This document shows, piece by piece, positions 23,186 to 35,946 of a stretch of 64,000 bases of DNA. A model generated the notes under the pieces. The model was not told where the DNA came from, made no database searches, and worked only from the letters and a program-made list of their open reading frames with translations. The stretch comes from Cherax quadricarinatus. Lineage: Eukaryota > Arthropoda > Malacostraca > Decapoda > Parastacidae. A program made the position numbers and the translations under genes. Numbering within the stretch: position 1 is the stretch's first letter; every line of letters begins with the position of its first letter. Where the stretch lies: the NCBI RefSeq assembly GCF_038502225.1, contig NC_091311.1, forward strand, positions 38,312,072-38,376,071, given 5' to 3'.

Positions 23186-23680
23186 CGATGAATGGTTTGA
23201 AAAACCGACAAGTTGAAGATTGAGACACTTATGCAGCATATGGGAATCTTTATTAAGGAAACGTTTCGCCACACAGTGGCTTCATCAGTCCAATACAAAG
23301 AGGAAGGCGTAAGGAGAGGAGGAGTATGAGGTAATCAGTCCCTCAGCCTGGAGTCGATGTGTTCAGTCCATCAATCTTGTAGAATGTACAGCATAGGGCC
23401 GTAGACGTGGCTTATATACTGTAGTGAGGTGAGGTGAAGCAGGCGGAGGCGGGGTCATAGTGGTACTATCCACTAGTCGAAGTAGGTCTTCGTCCAAAGG
23501 TTGAACAAGTGTTGAAGAATTCTTTGTAACAAGTTCCCATGATGCTGCAGTGTCTGACGGTTGTGATGAATGGTTTGAAAAACCGACAAGTTGAAGATTG
23601 AGACACTTATGCAGCATATGGGAAACTTTATTAAGGAAACGTTTCGCCACACAGTGGCTTCATATGCAGTGGCTTCATAT
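23186..23680 (-). mobile_element. Penelope-like tandem (dimeric) repeat, - strand
   Basis: The terminal hairpin and tail (GATGAATGGTTTGAAAAACC, GACAAGTTGAAGATTGAGAC) occur at 23188 and again at 23568, a tandem period of 380 bp. The first unit keeps a perfect core on the - strand: CTGATGA (23282-23288 complement), GCCAC-TGT-GTGGC, GAAAC (23263-23267 complement). In the second (23641) the CTGATGA strand is replaced by an 18-bp duplication of CAGTGGCTTCATATG. A TATA-like AGTATATAAGCC lies at 23409-23420 on the same strand, about 125 bp upstream of the first core, as in the 400-bp units at 40376-41950. Confidence 0.82.
23258..23290 (-). ncRNA. Hammerhead-ribozyme-like motif
   Basis: Complete core with GGA/TCC stem I that can extend by TATT pairing with AATA across a two-base bulge. 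Stem II is GCCAC/GTGGC with a TGT loop, and stem III is ACGT. It has the same extra A as the copy at 16945. Confidence 0.55.
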
Positions 23681-23930
23681 GCATAAATACGCACAAGCAT
23701 TTATGGGTACATGTGTACATACGCATATATATACAAGCATACATGCACATATATACATATGCACATGTACACATATGTGCATGTATACATATGTACATAA
23801 TACATATGCACTTGTATACATCCATACATGTGCATATACATACATACAGTCATACGTAAGAACATTCATACTTACGTACATACTTATATACTCACACATA
23901 CATACACATTTCAGATTTTTCTGCACTAGA
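23681..23930. repeat. CATA/TACA-rich low-complexity tract
   Basis: Imperfect CATACATGCACATATATACA-type repeats across 250 bp, mostly alternating purine-pyrimidine. All frames are open by composition, so they are not evidence of coding. Confidence 0.85.
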
Positions 23931-24489
23931 TTTTTGTGACTGCCCAGAATGATTCATTTTACATGAATTGAAGTAGGTAGGCCTAGGCTTATGAAATACA
24001 GGGATACATAAGGTAGATAGGGCTAGACTTACGAGAAACGGGGGATATCCATTGCTAGGATCGTGCAGCAGCGACCAGGATCCCCTGCCATACCGCCGCT
24101 TGCAGTCATCGTCAAAGGAGAACTTAACAGTTTTATTGTTTTAGTGTGGGAGAGGACCTGAGCGTGCAGAGATCGTGCTCAGCACCGCCCCCGTACTCAC
24201 GCCCGCAGGAAACCTCAAATTCCTCTCCCACAAACCAGCCCGCCCTCGCCGCCCACCACTGCAACACCATCACCACCACCACAAACGCGTCTTCCCGTGT
24301 TGCATAGCAACAGTGAAGTATGTTAGTTTGATGATGTTGCAGCAGAGTTTGTTATATTAGTAATGAATCTAATGAAGGTAAACTGTATTGTTAATTTACG
24401 AGTACTTATACATAAGAACATAAGAAAATTTTGTGTGGAATTATTAGCCAGTGTAGAGTAGCCGATACAGTGCTGTTGTTGCTAAGTTT
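23931..24489. other. No recognised gene; GC-rich patch
   Basis: A GC-rich block (24140-24310) contrasts with the surroundings. A frame of about 60 codons there shows no domain. No repeat family identified. Confidence 0.35.
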
Positions 24490-27400
24490 AGTTATATGAC
24501 TATCACCCTACCAGCATCATCATCACCCTGCCAGTATCATCACCCTACCACCATCATCACCCTACCAGCATCATCAAGCTGCCAGTATCATCACCCTACC
24601 ATCATCACAATACCAACAATATCATCCTACTAGCATCATCACGATACCGCCAGTATCACCCTGCTACCATCATCACGATACCACCAGTATCACCATGCTA
24701 CCATCATCACGATACCACCGGTATCACCATGCTACCATCATCACGATACCACCGGTATCACCATGCTACCATCATCACGATACCACCGGTATCACCATGC
24801 TACCATCATCACGATACCGCCAGTATCACCCTGCTACCATCATCACGATACCACCAGTATCACCATGCTACCATCATCACGATACCACCGGTATCACCAT
24901 GCTACCATCATACGATACCACCGGTATCACCATGCTACCATCATCACGATACCACCGGTATCACCATGCTACCATCATACGATACCACCGGTATCACCAT
25001 GCTACCATCATACGATACCACCGGTATCACCATGCTACCATCATCACGATACCACCGGTATCACCATGCTACCATCATCACGATACCACCGGTATCACCA
25101 TGCTACCATCATCACGATACCACCGGTATCACCATGCTACCATCATCACGATACCACCGGTATCACCATGCTACCATCATCACGATACCACCGGTATCAC
25201 CATGCTACCATCATACGATACCACCGGTATCACCATGCTACCATCATCACGATACCACCGGTATCACCATGCTACCATCATCACGATACCACCGGTATCA
25301 CCATGCTACCATCATACGATACCACCGGTATCACCATGCTACCATCATCACGATACCACCGGTATCACCATGCTACCATCATACGATACCACCGGTATCA
25401 CCATGCTACCATCATCACGATACCACCGGTATCACCATGCTACCATCATACGATACCACCAGTATCACCATGCTACCATCATACGATACCAACGGTATCA
25501 CCATGCTACCATCATCACGATACCACCGGTATCACCATGCTACCATCATCACGATACCACCGGTATCACCATGCTACCATCATCACGATACCACCGGTAT
25601 CACCATGCTACCATCATCACGATACCACCGGTATCACCATGCTACCATCATCACGATACCACCGGTATCACCATGCTACCATCATCACGATACCACCGGT
25701 ATCACCATGCTACCATCATCACGATACCACCGGTATCACCATGCTAACCATCATCACGATACCACCGGTATCACCATGCTACCATCATCACGATACCACC
25801 GGTATCACCATGCTACCATCATCACGATACCACCGGTATCACCATGCTACCATCATACGATACCACCGGTATCACCATGCTACCATCATCACGATACCAC
25901 CGGTATCACCATGCTACCATCATCACGATACCACCGGTATCACCATGCTACCATCATCACGATACCACCGGTATCACCATGCTACCATCATCACGATACC
26001 ACCGGTATCACCATGCTACCATCATCACGATACCACCGGTATCACCATGCTACCATCATCACGATACCACCGGTATCACCATGCTACCATCATCACGATA
26101 CCACCGGTATCACCATGCTACCATCATCACGATACCACCGGTATCACCATGCTACCATCATCACGATACCACCGGTATCACCATGCTACCATCATCACGA
26201 TACCACCGGTATCACCATGCTACCATCATCACGATACCACCGGTATCACCATGCTACCATCATCACGATACCACCGGTATCACCATGCTACCATCATACG
26301 ATACCACCGGTATCACCATGCTACCATCATCACGATACCACCGGTATCACCATGCTACCATCATCACGATACCACCGGTATCACCATGCTACCATCATCA
26401 CGATACCACCGGTATCACCATGCAACCATCATCACGATACCACCGGTATCACCATGCTACCATCATCACGATACCACCGGTATCACCATGCTACCATCAT
26501 CACGATACCACCGGTATCACCATGCTACCATCATACGATACCACCGGTATCACCATGCTACCATCATCACGATACCACCGGTATCACCATGCTACCATCA
26601 TCACGATACCACCGGTATCACCATGCTACCATCATCACGATACCACCGGTATCACCATGCTACCATCATCACGATACCACCGGTATCACCATGCTACCAT
26701 CATACGATACCACCGGTATCACCATGCTACCATCATCACGATACCACCGGTATCACCATGCTACCATCATCACGATACCACCGGTATCACCATGCTACCA
26801 TCATCACGATACCACCGGTATCACCATGCTACCATCATACGATACCACCGGTATCACCATGCTACCATCATACGATACCACCGGTATCACCATGCTACCA
26901 TCATCACGATACCACCGGTATCACCATGCTACCATCATCACGATACCACCGGTATCACCATGCTACCATCATCACGATACCACCGGTATCACCATGCTAC
27001 CATCATCACGATACCACCGGTATCACCATGCTACCATCATCACGATACCACCGGTATCACCATGCTACCATCATCACGATACCACCGGTATCACCATGCT
27101 ACCATCATCACGATACCACCGGTATCACCATGCTACCATCATCACGATACCACCGGTATCACCATGCTACCATCATCACGATACCACCGGTATCACCATG
27201 CTACCATCATCACGATACCACCGGTATCACCATGCTACCATCATACGATACCACCGGTATCACCATGCCATCATCACGATACCACCGGTATCACCATGCT
27301 ACCATCATCACGATACCACCGGTATCACCATGCTACCATCATCACGATACCACCGGTATCACCATGCTACCATCATCACGATACCACCGGTATCACCATG

Positions 27401-27925
27401 CTACCATCATCACGATACCACCGGTATCACCATGCTACCATCATCACGATACCACCGGTATCACCATGCTACCATCATCACGATACCACCGGTATCACCA
27501 TGCTACCATCATCACGATACCACCGGTATCACCATGCTACCATCATCACGATACCACCGGTATCACCATGCTACCATCATCACGATACCACCGGTATCAC
27601 CATGCTACCATCATCACGATACCACCGGTATCACCATGCTACCATCATCACGATACCACCGGTATCACCATGCTACCATCATCACTATACCACCGGTATC
27701 ACCATGCTACCATCATCACGATACCACCGGTATCACCATGGTACCATCATCACGATACCACCGGTATCACCATGCTACCATCATCACGATACCACCGGTA
27801 TCACCATGCTACCATCATCACGATACCACCGGTATCACCCCACTACCATCATCACGATACCACCAGTATCACCATGCTACCATCATCACGATACCACCGG
27901 TATCACCCCACTACCATCATCTCTC
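24490..27925. repeat. Minisatellite of 34-bp units, about 96 copies
   Basis: The unit is CCATCATCACGATACCACCG plus GTATCACCATGCTA, with a recurrent 33-bp variant lacking one C (CATCATACG). The left flank (24490-24680) is a diverged ancestral zone of CCAGCATCATCACCCTA-type units. From about 24690 the array is nearly homogeneous to 27925. Each unit carries a 6-bp dyad GATACC-ACC-GGTATC. Two frames of over 1000 codons (24729-27977 and 24763-28017) run through it because 34 bp cycles the three frames through the same stop-free text; they are artefacts. Confidence 0.97.
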
Positions 27926-27984
27926 AGCACAAACGCACTCGTCTTTTATCGTCTCCAGTTTCAGTTCCTTTGGATAACTTCTGT

Positions 27985-28066
27985 AGTATTGAATTGATAA
28001 AGCCATTGGTGGGCTAAACGTCTACATAAAGATATCCAGGTGTTGCATATGTGTCTTATTCATCAG
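27985..28066 (+). mobile_element. Penelope/hammerhead-like relic
   Basis: The + strand reads TTGATAA, AGCCATTGGTGGGC, then TAAACGTC (for GAAACGTC) and the family tail ATAAAGATATCCAGGTGTTG and CATATGTGTCTTATTCATCA. It belongs to the GTC-type subfamily, like the - strand copy at 29488-29550. Confidence 0.65.
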
Positions 28067-28690
28067 ACACACACACATTCATAACCCTACCACTGTCATC
28101 ATCCTACAATTATCATCACCCTACCACCCTACCACCATCATCACCACCCTACCACCATCATCACCACTCTACCACCATCATCACCACCCTACCACCATCA
28201 TCACTACCCTACCACCATCATCACCACCCTACCTCCATCATCACCACCCTACCACCATCATCACCACCCTACCACCATCATCACCACCCTACCACCATCA
28301 TCACCACCCTACCACCATCATCACCACCCTACCACCATCACCACCCTACCACCACCATCATCATCACCCTACCACCACCATCATCATCACCCTACCACCA
28401 CCATCATCATCACCCTACCACCACCATCATCATCACCCTACCAGCATCATCATCACTATCACTGTACCACCACCATCAAAATCAGCACTACCTACCACCT
28501 TCTAATATTCAACCATCACCAACAGTACCCTTGTATTCACCCCGATTCTCCAGTATCACCACTACCACCACACCACCATCACCACCACCACCATAACCAC
28601 CACAACCACCACAACCACCACAACCACCACAACCACCACAACCACCACAACCACCACAACCACCACAACCACCACAACCACCACAACCAC
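28067..28690. repeat. CCA/TCA-rich minisatellite and (CCACAA)n
   Basis: Units of CACCCTACCACCATCATCAC, 21-24 bp, run to about 28445. After a degenerate stretch, CCACAACCACAACCACAA repeats run from about 28596 to 28688. Composition-driven His/Pro/Thr-rich frames carry no domain. Confidence 0.9.
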
Positions 28691-28774
28691 GGAAAGTCTA
28701 CTACCGCCCCACCTGCATTCACTTTCCTCCATTGCTCCTCTCTCATCTCACCATGCTTTGTCCTCTACTCTTTT

Positions 28775-28960
28775 CCTAGGGATGCCTCGTGGCTCACTGG
28801 TGCGAGCATTTAACACAGGCGCAAGATCCCGGTTTCTATTCCCTGGCACGGAGAAGCGTCCCTGCTATCTCTGTCCACATAGCAGTAAAAATAGGCACCT
28901 GTATGGATAGGCAATAGTTTCCAGGGGAACAAAATATTGGTTAGACAACTCCAATATAAG
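28775..28960 (+). mobile_element. Probable tRNA-derived SINE
   Basis: A tRNA-like head GATGCCTCGTGGCTCACTGG with a weak B box GGTTTCTATTCC near 28831-28842, followed by an unrelated body. The B box departs from consensus and no tail was recognised, so the call is tentative. Confidence 0.45.
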
Positions 28961-29169
28961 ATAGCATTCCAGTCCTGTGTGTAAGAGATTCCAGTACCTG
29001 CTGAGAGTGTTCAAGTATTGGATGTAAGGTATGTGCCCAATGATGCTAACTTAGGGGAGAAAAAAAAAGGAAATTCTCTGCCTCCCATTCGACCCTCCAT
29101 GTTGCTTCACTCTCCAGATTGCTCCAGGTAAACTTTCCAAACTGAGCCCCGTTAGACCTGGTATCATCG

Positions 29170-29461
29170 CCGTAGCCCCTTAGCTGAGTGGTGCACATGT
29201 CTGGGCGCGCATATGTGTGTACTCACATATTTGTGGTTGCAGGGGTCGTGTCGCAGCTCCTGGCCCCGCCTTTTCACTGGTTGCCACTAGGTCCACTCTC
29301 TCCCTGCTTCATGAAGTTTATCATATGTCTTCTTAAAGCTTTGTATGGCACCTGCCTCCGTGTGTGTGTGTACTCACCTAATTGTGTTTGCAGGGGTTGA
29401 GACTCAGCTCCTGGCCCCGCCTCTTCACCGTGTGTGTGTGTGTGTGTGTGCGCGCGCGCGT
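29170..29461. repeat. Dispersed repeat with internal duplication, (GT)n
   Basis: The block TACTCACATATTTGTGGTTG plus CAGGGGTCG...CAGCTCCTGGCCCCGCCT is repeated imperfectly at about 29360 (TACTCACCTAATTGTGTTTG). A (GT)n/(GC)n tract ends it at 29461. The same GCGGGGGTCGAGTCTCAGCT text occurs at 37607. On the - strand it resembles the endonuclease-RT linker of CR1-like elements, but I cannot place it securely. Confidence 0.6.
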
Positions 29462-29469
29462 GCGTGGGT

Positions 29470-29620
29470 GTGATGAATAAGACATATGTACAACACCTGA
29501 GTATCTTCATGCAGACGTTTCGCCCACCAGTGGTTTTATCAATTCGGGACAACAGAAGTTATTTGAAGGAGCTGAAACTAGAGACGGTAATCGCAATAAA
29601 CAACATTAATTACTGATCAA
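29470..29620 (-). mobile_element. Penelope/hammerhead-like relic
   Basis: On the - strand: TTGATAA, AACCACTGGTGGGC, GAAACGTCTGC, then AAGATACTCAGGTGTTGTAC and the TCTTATTCATCA end. The stem pairs CCAC/GTGG. The first strand is TTGATAA rather than CTGATGA. Confidence 0.65.
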
Positions 29621-30435
29621 CAGCAAGACGCCGTTACTCCCGGGGAAAAATGCAGTGACTCCTGTTACTGGGGAGGATAACAGACCTGACGTCAGGTAGA
29701 GCAGCGCCTTACTGATAACACATGTAAAACACACACTACTGCTTGAGTTGATAGTGATCAAAGAGTGTAAACAATATAAAACTATACCATTACTTTTACT
29801 ACCAATAGAAATACAAGGACACAAATGGAAATAAATCACTGACTTTTTGGTGGGTTATCCTAGGTAATCTACACATATACTGATGTTTATATGATAATTT
29901 ATGTAACTGTAATTATGTGTACCTGTACCTGAATATACTTTCATACTTACATTGTCACTGGGTCGCCCTGCCATCTACTGGCCATAACGGGAACGATGCG
30001 CCTGCCGTTTTCTTTGACTCGAACCTACCCTAATTTAGGGAGGCCTAAACGAAATAACCTAATTTTTTTTCATTTCCTAACTAAAACACTGATATGTTCA
30101 GATAAGTTTATTCTCCCCCCAAAATTACATTACATTTACAATAATAGGTTAATAGTGAGTGTATCTTCCTGGGAAACGTCAGTGCTTATGCATGGAATTT
30201 CGGGGAGTCCTGAGCTGGGACTAATTCGAAAATCTTAACAACACTCCATTAACAAAACACACCCACCTTTTAATAGTTAATTGTTGTTATAGAAAAAACA
30301 ATGACCCGAAAAGTTGTTTTTTTGTGACTCCCAAAAAAGTTAAGAAAATAAAACAAAATCTAAGCGTCAGTGATTATTAAGTAACATCGGTAAAAGATCT
30401 AAGTACTCTCGTCAGTGATTATTAAGTAACATCGG
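29621..30435. other. No recognisable feature
   Basis: A/T-rich sequence with short direct duplications just before the next array (CGTCAGTGATTATTAAGTAA occurs twice near 30365 and 30410). No gene recognised. Confidence 0.4.
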
Positions 30436-32125
30436 TCACCGGGTTGTTTATGTACTCTCAGAGGTGTACTCACCGGGTTGTGTATGTACTCTCAGGTGTA
30501 CTCACCGGGTTGTGTATGTACTCTCAGAGGTGTACTCACCGGGTTGTGTATGTACTCTCAGAGGTGTACTCACCGGGTTGTGTATGTACTCTCAGAGGTG
30601 TACCCACCAGGTTGTGTATGTACTCTCAGAGGTGTATTCACCGGGTTGTGTATGTACTCGCAGAGGTGTACTCACCGGGTTGTGTATATACTCTCAGAGG
30701 TGTACTCACCGGGTTGTAGTATGTACTCTCAGAGGTGTACTCACCGGGTTGTGTATGTACTCTCAGATGTGTACTCACCGGGTTGTGTATATACTCTCAG
30801 AGGTGTACTCACCAGGTTGTAGTATGTACTCTCAGAGGTGTACTCACCGGGTTGTAGTATGTACTCTCAGAGGTGTACTCACCGGGTTGTGTATGTACTC
30901 TCAGAGGTGTACTCACCAGGTTGTAGTATGTACTCTCAGAGGTGTACTCATCGGGTTGTAGTATGTACTCTCAGAAGTGTACTCACCGGGTTGTGTATAT
31001 ACTCTCAGAGGTGTACTCACCAGGTTGTGTATGTACTCAGAGGTGTACTCACCGAGTTGTGTATGTACTCTCAGAGGTGTACTCAACTGGTTGTGTATGT
31101 ACTCTCAGAGGTTTACTCATCGGGTTGTAGTATGTACTCTCAGAGGTGTACTCACCGGGTTGTGTATGTACTCTCAGAGGTGTACTCACCGGGTTGTGTA
31201 TGTACTCTCAGATGTGTACTCACCGGGTTGTGTATGTACTCTCAGAGGTGTACTCACCGGGTTGTGTATGTACTCTCAGAGGTGTACTCACCGGGTTGTG
31301 TATGTACTCTCAGAGGTGTACTCACCGGGTTGTGTATGTACTCTCAGAGGTGTACTCACCGGGTTGTGTATGTACTCTCAGAGGTGTACCCACCAGGTTG
31401 TGTATGTACTCTCAGAGGTGTACCCACCAGGTTGTGTATGTACTCTCAGAGGTGTACTCGGGTTGTGTATATACCAGAGGTGTACTCACCAGGTTGTAGT
31501 ATGTACTCTCAGAGGTGTACTCACCGGGTTGTGTATGTACTCTCACCGGGTTGTGTATGTAGAGGTGTACTCACCGGGTTGTGTATGTACTCTCAGAGGT
31601 GTACCCACCAGGTTGTGTATGTACTCTCAGAGGTGTACCCACCAGGTTGTGTATGTACTCTCAGAGGTGTACTCACCGGGTTGTAGTATGTACTCTCAGA
31701 GGTATACTCACCAGGTTGTAGTATGTGCTCTCAGAGGTGTACTCACTGGGTTGTAGTATGTGCTCTTAGAGGTGTACTCACCGGGTTGTAGTACGTACTC
31801 TCAGAGGTGTACTCACCAGGTTGTAGTATGTACTCTCAGAGGTGTACTCGTCGGGTTATGTATGTACTCTCAGAGGTTTACTCATCGGGTTGTAATATGT
31901 GCTCTCAGAGGTGTACTCACCGGGTTGTAGTACATACTCTCAGAGGTGTACTCACCGGGTTGTAGTATGTACTCTCATAGGTATACTCACCGAGTTGTGC
32001 ATGTACTCTCAGAGGTGTACTCACCAGGTTATGTATGTACTCTCAGATGTTTACTCACCGGGTTGTAGTATGTGCTCTCAGCGGTGTACTCACTGTTTTG
32101 TAGTATGTACTCTCAGAGGTGTACT
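30436..32125. repeat. Minisatellite of 34-bp units, left part, about 49 copies
   Basis: Unit TCACCGGGTTGTGTATGTAC plus TCTCAGAGGTGTAC, with variants TTGTAGTATG, CACCAGG and TCATCGG. The units are mixed rather than blockwise. The array continues at 36684-36900 on the far side of the gypsy element. Several frames of 100-280 codons (GVLTGLCMYSQRC-type repeats) are artefacts. Confidence 0.97.
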
Positions 32126-32246
32126 TGTCATGTGGGTTTCGATAACGTGGATGGGGTAAGAATACTCACGTAGGCTGGTAGTACGTATAATATAACGGAA
32201 AGTATGGGGAAGCACCAACAGCCGACCTGCCTCTCTCTGCACCCTA
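32126..32246 (-). repeat. Inverted partial LTR (U5 end) at the gypsy left boundary
   Basis: The reverse complement matches 36555-36683 over about 120 bp with a few small differences (AGGCAGGTCGGCTGTTGG; CGTACTACCAGCCTACGTGA). Divergence of several percent from the right LTR indicates either an old insertion or separate origins of the two ends. Confidence 0.9.
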
Positions 32247-32253
32247 TCGCATT

Positions 32254-34440
32254 GTGCTCGACCCTTATCGATGGCATGCCCAAATTGATGACTTGATCGT
32301 ACCATTTTGGGGTTACCAGCTTGGATCCGAAATCTGCCATACTGCCGCAGAGTACGACATTCGAATTAAGTCCTTACAGGCCAGTGCATTTTCCAGTAGC
32401 GTACCCAAGCGGTCAGGCACTGATGATCCTGTCACTCCTGTCTGTGTTCCTGCAACTTCAGACTTGCAAGATAGTGTCCAGTTACCTCAAGTGTCTGAGG
32501 ACGCTCTGACTACCTTGAGTGCTGAGCCTATCCCTGCAATGTCTGCTAGTTCAAGTAGTAGTTTCTCCACAGGGGACGCCTTGTCGGAAAACAATTACTT
32601 GCAACTAGTAATGCCATCTCTTGTTGATGTCACATGCCGTCTGCAGAAAGACGTTTCTGTCGCAGCTAGTGCCCTCACTAGAGTGTCTGTTGTTGTTCCT
32701 AGTGTTCCAGATGGTGATAACGTCCTAGTTGACAGTGATTCCTGCAAAGTAAAAGGTCTATTTGTTGAACCATCCTTACATGTTGTAAGAGATAGTAAGA
32801 TCCATTTCTTCCTAGCTAACACTTCTGGTCACAGTGTTTGTCTCAGAGCAAATACCAATCTTGTTGACCTTGTTCACTATCCTTACCCTGTTCAGGTAGA
32901 GGATGAGTTGTCACCTGACCAGTGGGTCGGTGCTATTTCTACCGGGGAGACCTCTTCCACTTCACCAGATCAATCTGTTCCACCAGTTGAGGAGAAAGAC
33001 TTAGCTCCCACTGACTTCCCAGATGAAGTCAAGCATTTGTTGACTCTGTTGAACAAACGTCGTAAAGCCATTGCCTTACCAGGTGAGAAGATGGGTATAA
33101 CAAACTTATTGTCCCATCGTATTCCACTTGAACCTGGTATTAGACCTATCTACATACCTGCGTACAGAATGCCTCATTCACAAGTTGCTGTTGCAGAAGA
33201 ATTGATCAATCAAATGCTTGATGATGGAGTTATTGCACCAAGCAATTCACCTTGGAATGCACCCTTGATCCTAGTACCTAAGAAGGATGGTACTTGGCGT
33301 CCAGTGATTGACTTTAGGAAGTTAAATGCAAAAACTATCCCAGATCGCTTCCCACTTCCTGTACTGGGTGATCTTTTACAACCCTGGACTTGTTACAAGG
33401 GTTTTGGCAAGTCCCTCTTCACGAGGACAGCCAAGAGCTAACTGCATTCTCCACTCCTACAGGTCATTATCACTTCCTCTGTATGGCGTTTGGATTACGA
33501 TCCTCCCCTATCACGTTCTCAAGGCTCATGACTAATATCTTTAGAGGTCTCATAGGTAATGCACTTATGGTGTACTTAGATGACGTAATCGTCATGTCTA
33601 AAGACGTGGATACACACTTGAAAAGACTTGATGTAGTACTTGGTAAGCTTGAAGAAGCCAATTTAAAGATCAAACTGTCTAAATGTCAATTTTTCAGATC
33701 AGAAATTAAGTTTCTTGGTCACGTAGTCACTCCTAGAGGGGTTACGACTGACCAAAGTAAAGTAACTGCAGTACTAAATTTTCCAACACCCAAAACTGCT
33801 GATGCCGTAAGATCCTTTGTGGGCTTAGCAGGTTTTTATAGATCTTTCATTGCCAATTTTTCTTCCATAGCTGCTCCTCTAACTGAGTTGCTTAAGAAAG
33901 ATGCTCCTTTTGTTTGGACCTTCCGTCAAGAAAGAGCATTCCAAACTTTAAAAGAAAAGCTAACATCTGCTCCAATTTTGAAATTTCCAGATTTTTCTAA
34001 GCCCTTCTATCTGACTACTGATGCTAGTTCTATTGGCATAGGTGCCGTACTAGCTCAGAAGACTGATGGCAAGTACAACGCAGTTGCATTTGCTAGCCGA
34101 GTCCTTACGAAGGCTGAACGTAATTATACAGTAACTGAGCAAGAAGCTTTAGCAATAGTTATGGTCTTTAAAGCACTTCTGAGACATTATTTATCAGTAC
34201 TCTGTTCATGTCTTGACAGACCACGCTCCACTGATACCTTTATTCCAGAACAAACAACCTACTGGAAGGTTAGCCAGATGGACCTTGACTATCCAAGAGT
34301 TCAATCCCACCTTTGAACACTTACCTGGCAAGTCAAATGTAGTCGCAGATGCCTTATCGCGACATGTTAGTATAGTAACTGCAGACCCTCCATTTAGTGC
34401 TGAGGATGTAAAGAATGCTCAACGAACAGATCCCATGTGA
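32254..34440 (+). pseudogene. Gypsy pol part 1: reverse transcriptase and RNase H (broken)
   Basis: A Ser/Thr-rich linker (about 32400-33000) leads into RT: YRMPHSQVAVAEELINQMLD, GVIAPSNSPWNAPLILVPKK, WRPVIDFRKLNAKT. Near 33385 a small deletion removes the catalytic YSSLDL-type segment and shifts the frame. RT then continues with FGLRSSPITFSRLM, the catalytic YLDDVIV and FLGHVV. The RNase H part has TTDASSIGIGAVL and TEQEALAIV, and a second shift near 34185 precedes MTDHAPL. A TGA ends the frame at 34438. Two shifts and loss of an RT motif mean no active enzyme. Confidence 0.95.
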
Positions 34441-35946
34441 TCTGGTGTGATTCGATTCCTGCTCCAGCTAGATCTTATTCTGACTGTGAAGCCACCAGCA
34501 CCCATCAGTGACTTTGTCATGAACCAAGAATTACTCTATTGAACAGCCGAGTTGGGTACTCCTAGCAGAAGAGTATACCAGTTAGTAATTCCACAGTCAC
34601 TAGTGAATGTAGCCTTACAGCTAGTTCACGATGTACCAGGTGTTGCGCACCCTGGTATGGATCGTTCAGTAAAACAAGCCAGATTGAAATACTTTTGGCC
34701 TCGTATGGCAACTGATATTTCTGAGTATGTTAAGAAATGTAGTGTCTTCATGCAACATAAAGGTAATGCTAATGGTCCTAATCCAATCCAAGTGTATCCA
34801 ACTACTAGCGAACCGTGGGAAAGAGTTGCGCTAGATTTGTTAACTAATTTCCAATGTTCCCTCCAGGGCAACAAACATCTGTGTGTTATGGTAGACCATT
34901 TCACCAGATATTGTGAGCTAGTTCCTATTGCAGATAAGACTGCCGAGACAGTAGCTAAAGCGTTTAAAGAACGCATTATCTGCAGGCATACCACCCCTAA
35001 GTCCCTAGTAAGAGATAATGGAGGTGAATTCTGTAATGAGATTCTTGAAAATTTGTGTACCTTGTACAAGATCTCTAAATCCACCATTGTTCCTCATCAT
35101 CCTGCCAGCAATGGGTTAGCAGAACGAACCAATAAGAAAGTACTTGATGTCTTGAGAGCCACTCTCAATCCCAACAATGAAACTTGGGATGAAGTTATAC
35201 CTGATGTGCAGTGTGCTATAAATTCTGCTTACAATGTTTCTATAGGTGACACTCCACATTATGCAATGTATGGTGTAGATAAACGTTTGCCTTATGAGTT
35301 GTTATATTCTAATCCAAAACCAAATTACAACCCTGATGATTTCATAGCAACTCGTACCAGCTTAGCTCAAACTGTTTTTAGAAGAATCCTTGAAACACTT
35401 CATAAATCAACAGCAGAATTTACAAGAGTCGCAAACACTCGAGCAAAGCCATCCAAAATCAAAGTAGGTTCGAGAGTTATGCTGACTAACTTTAACAAAA
35501 CGTCTGCAATGCCTAAGCTTGATCAAAAGTTTGTTGGTCCTTATCGAGTAGTTGAACATATCACTGGTAATAAGTATAAGGTTAGAGAAATTAGTACTGG
35601 TCAGTATGAAGAATCGCATTTAGATCATATGAAGTTAGTATGTGATGATAATGATGCTCCAACCCAGACTAATGTGACAGACTCTGACAATCCTCCTGAT
35701 CCTGTACTCTCTACCTCTGATACTCAGTCAGACGATCAACCTGAATGTCGTTATTCCCTACGTACACGACAGGTATTGAGAAATCCTCAAGTATCATTTG
35801 TTACTTCCAGTTCAGATTTGCCTCAAATACAGCATGAGTTAGCCAGTGCAACAGAGTTTGATCCTCCCAGAGATGACACCCATTCTGCATATATCAATCT
35901 TACCCTAGCAGAGTTGGGGTTAAATGTAAATAACCTGTATAGATGA
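34441..35946 (+). pseudogene. Gypsy pol part 2: integrase
   Basis: After stops near 34438 and 34540 the frame stays open to 35946. The zinc-binding HHCC region reads HDVPGVAHPG...KKCSVFMQH: the last Cys of the usual CxxC has become Phe (TTC), which would weaken the finger. The DDE core follows with ALDLLTNF, VRDNGGEFCNE and GLAERTNK at normal spacing, then GPYRVVEHITGNKYKVRE, the C-terminal SH3-like GPY/F module. The tail is acidic and Ser/Thr-rich. The protein would join cDNA ends to host DNA. The region lost between the two pol parts is short. Confidence 0.93.

Noticed and set aside
24695..28017. Frames of 350 to 1084 codons on the + strand
   Set aside because: They lie wholly in the 34-bp tandem array; the unit has no stop in any frame and the repeat cycles the frames. 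No domain, no start context.
30444..32159. Several Cys-rich repetitive frames (GVLTGLCMYSQRC)
   Set aside because: Products of the 34-bp minisatellite, seen in all three frames of the + strand.
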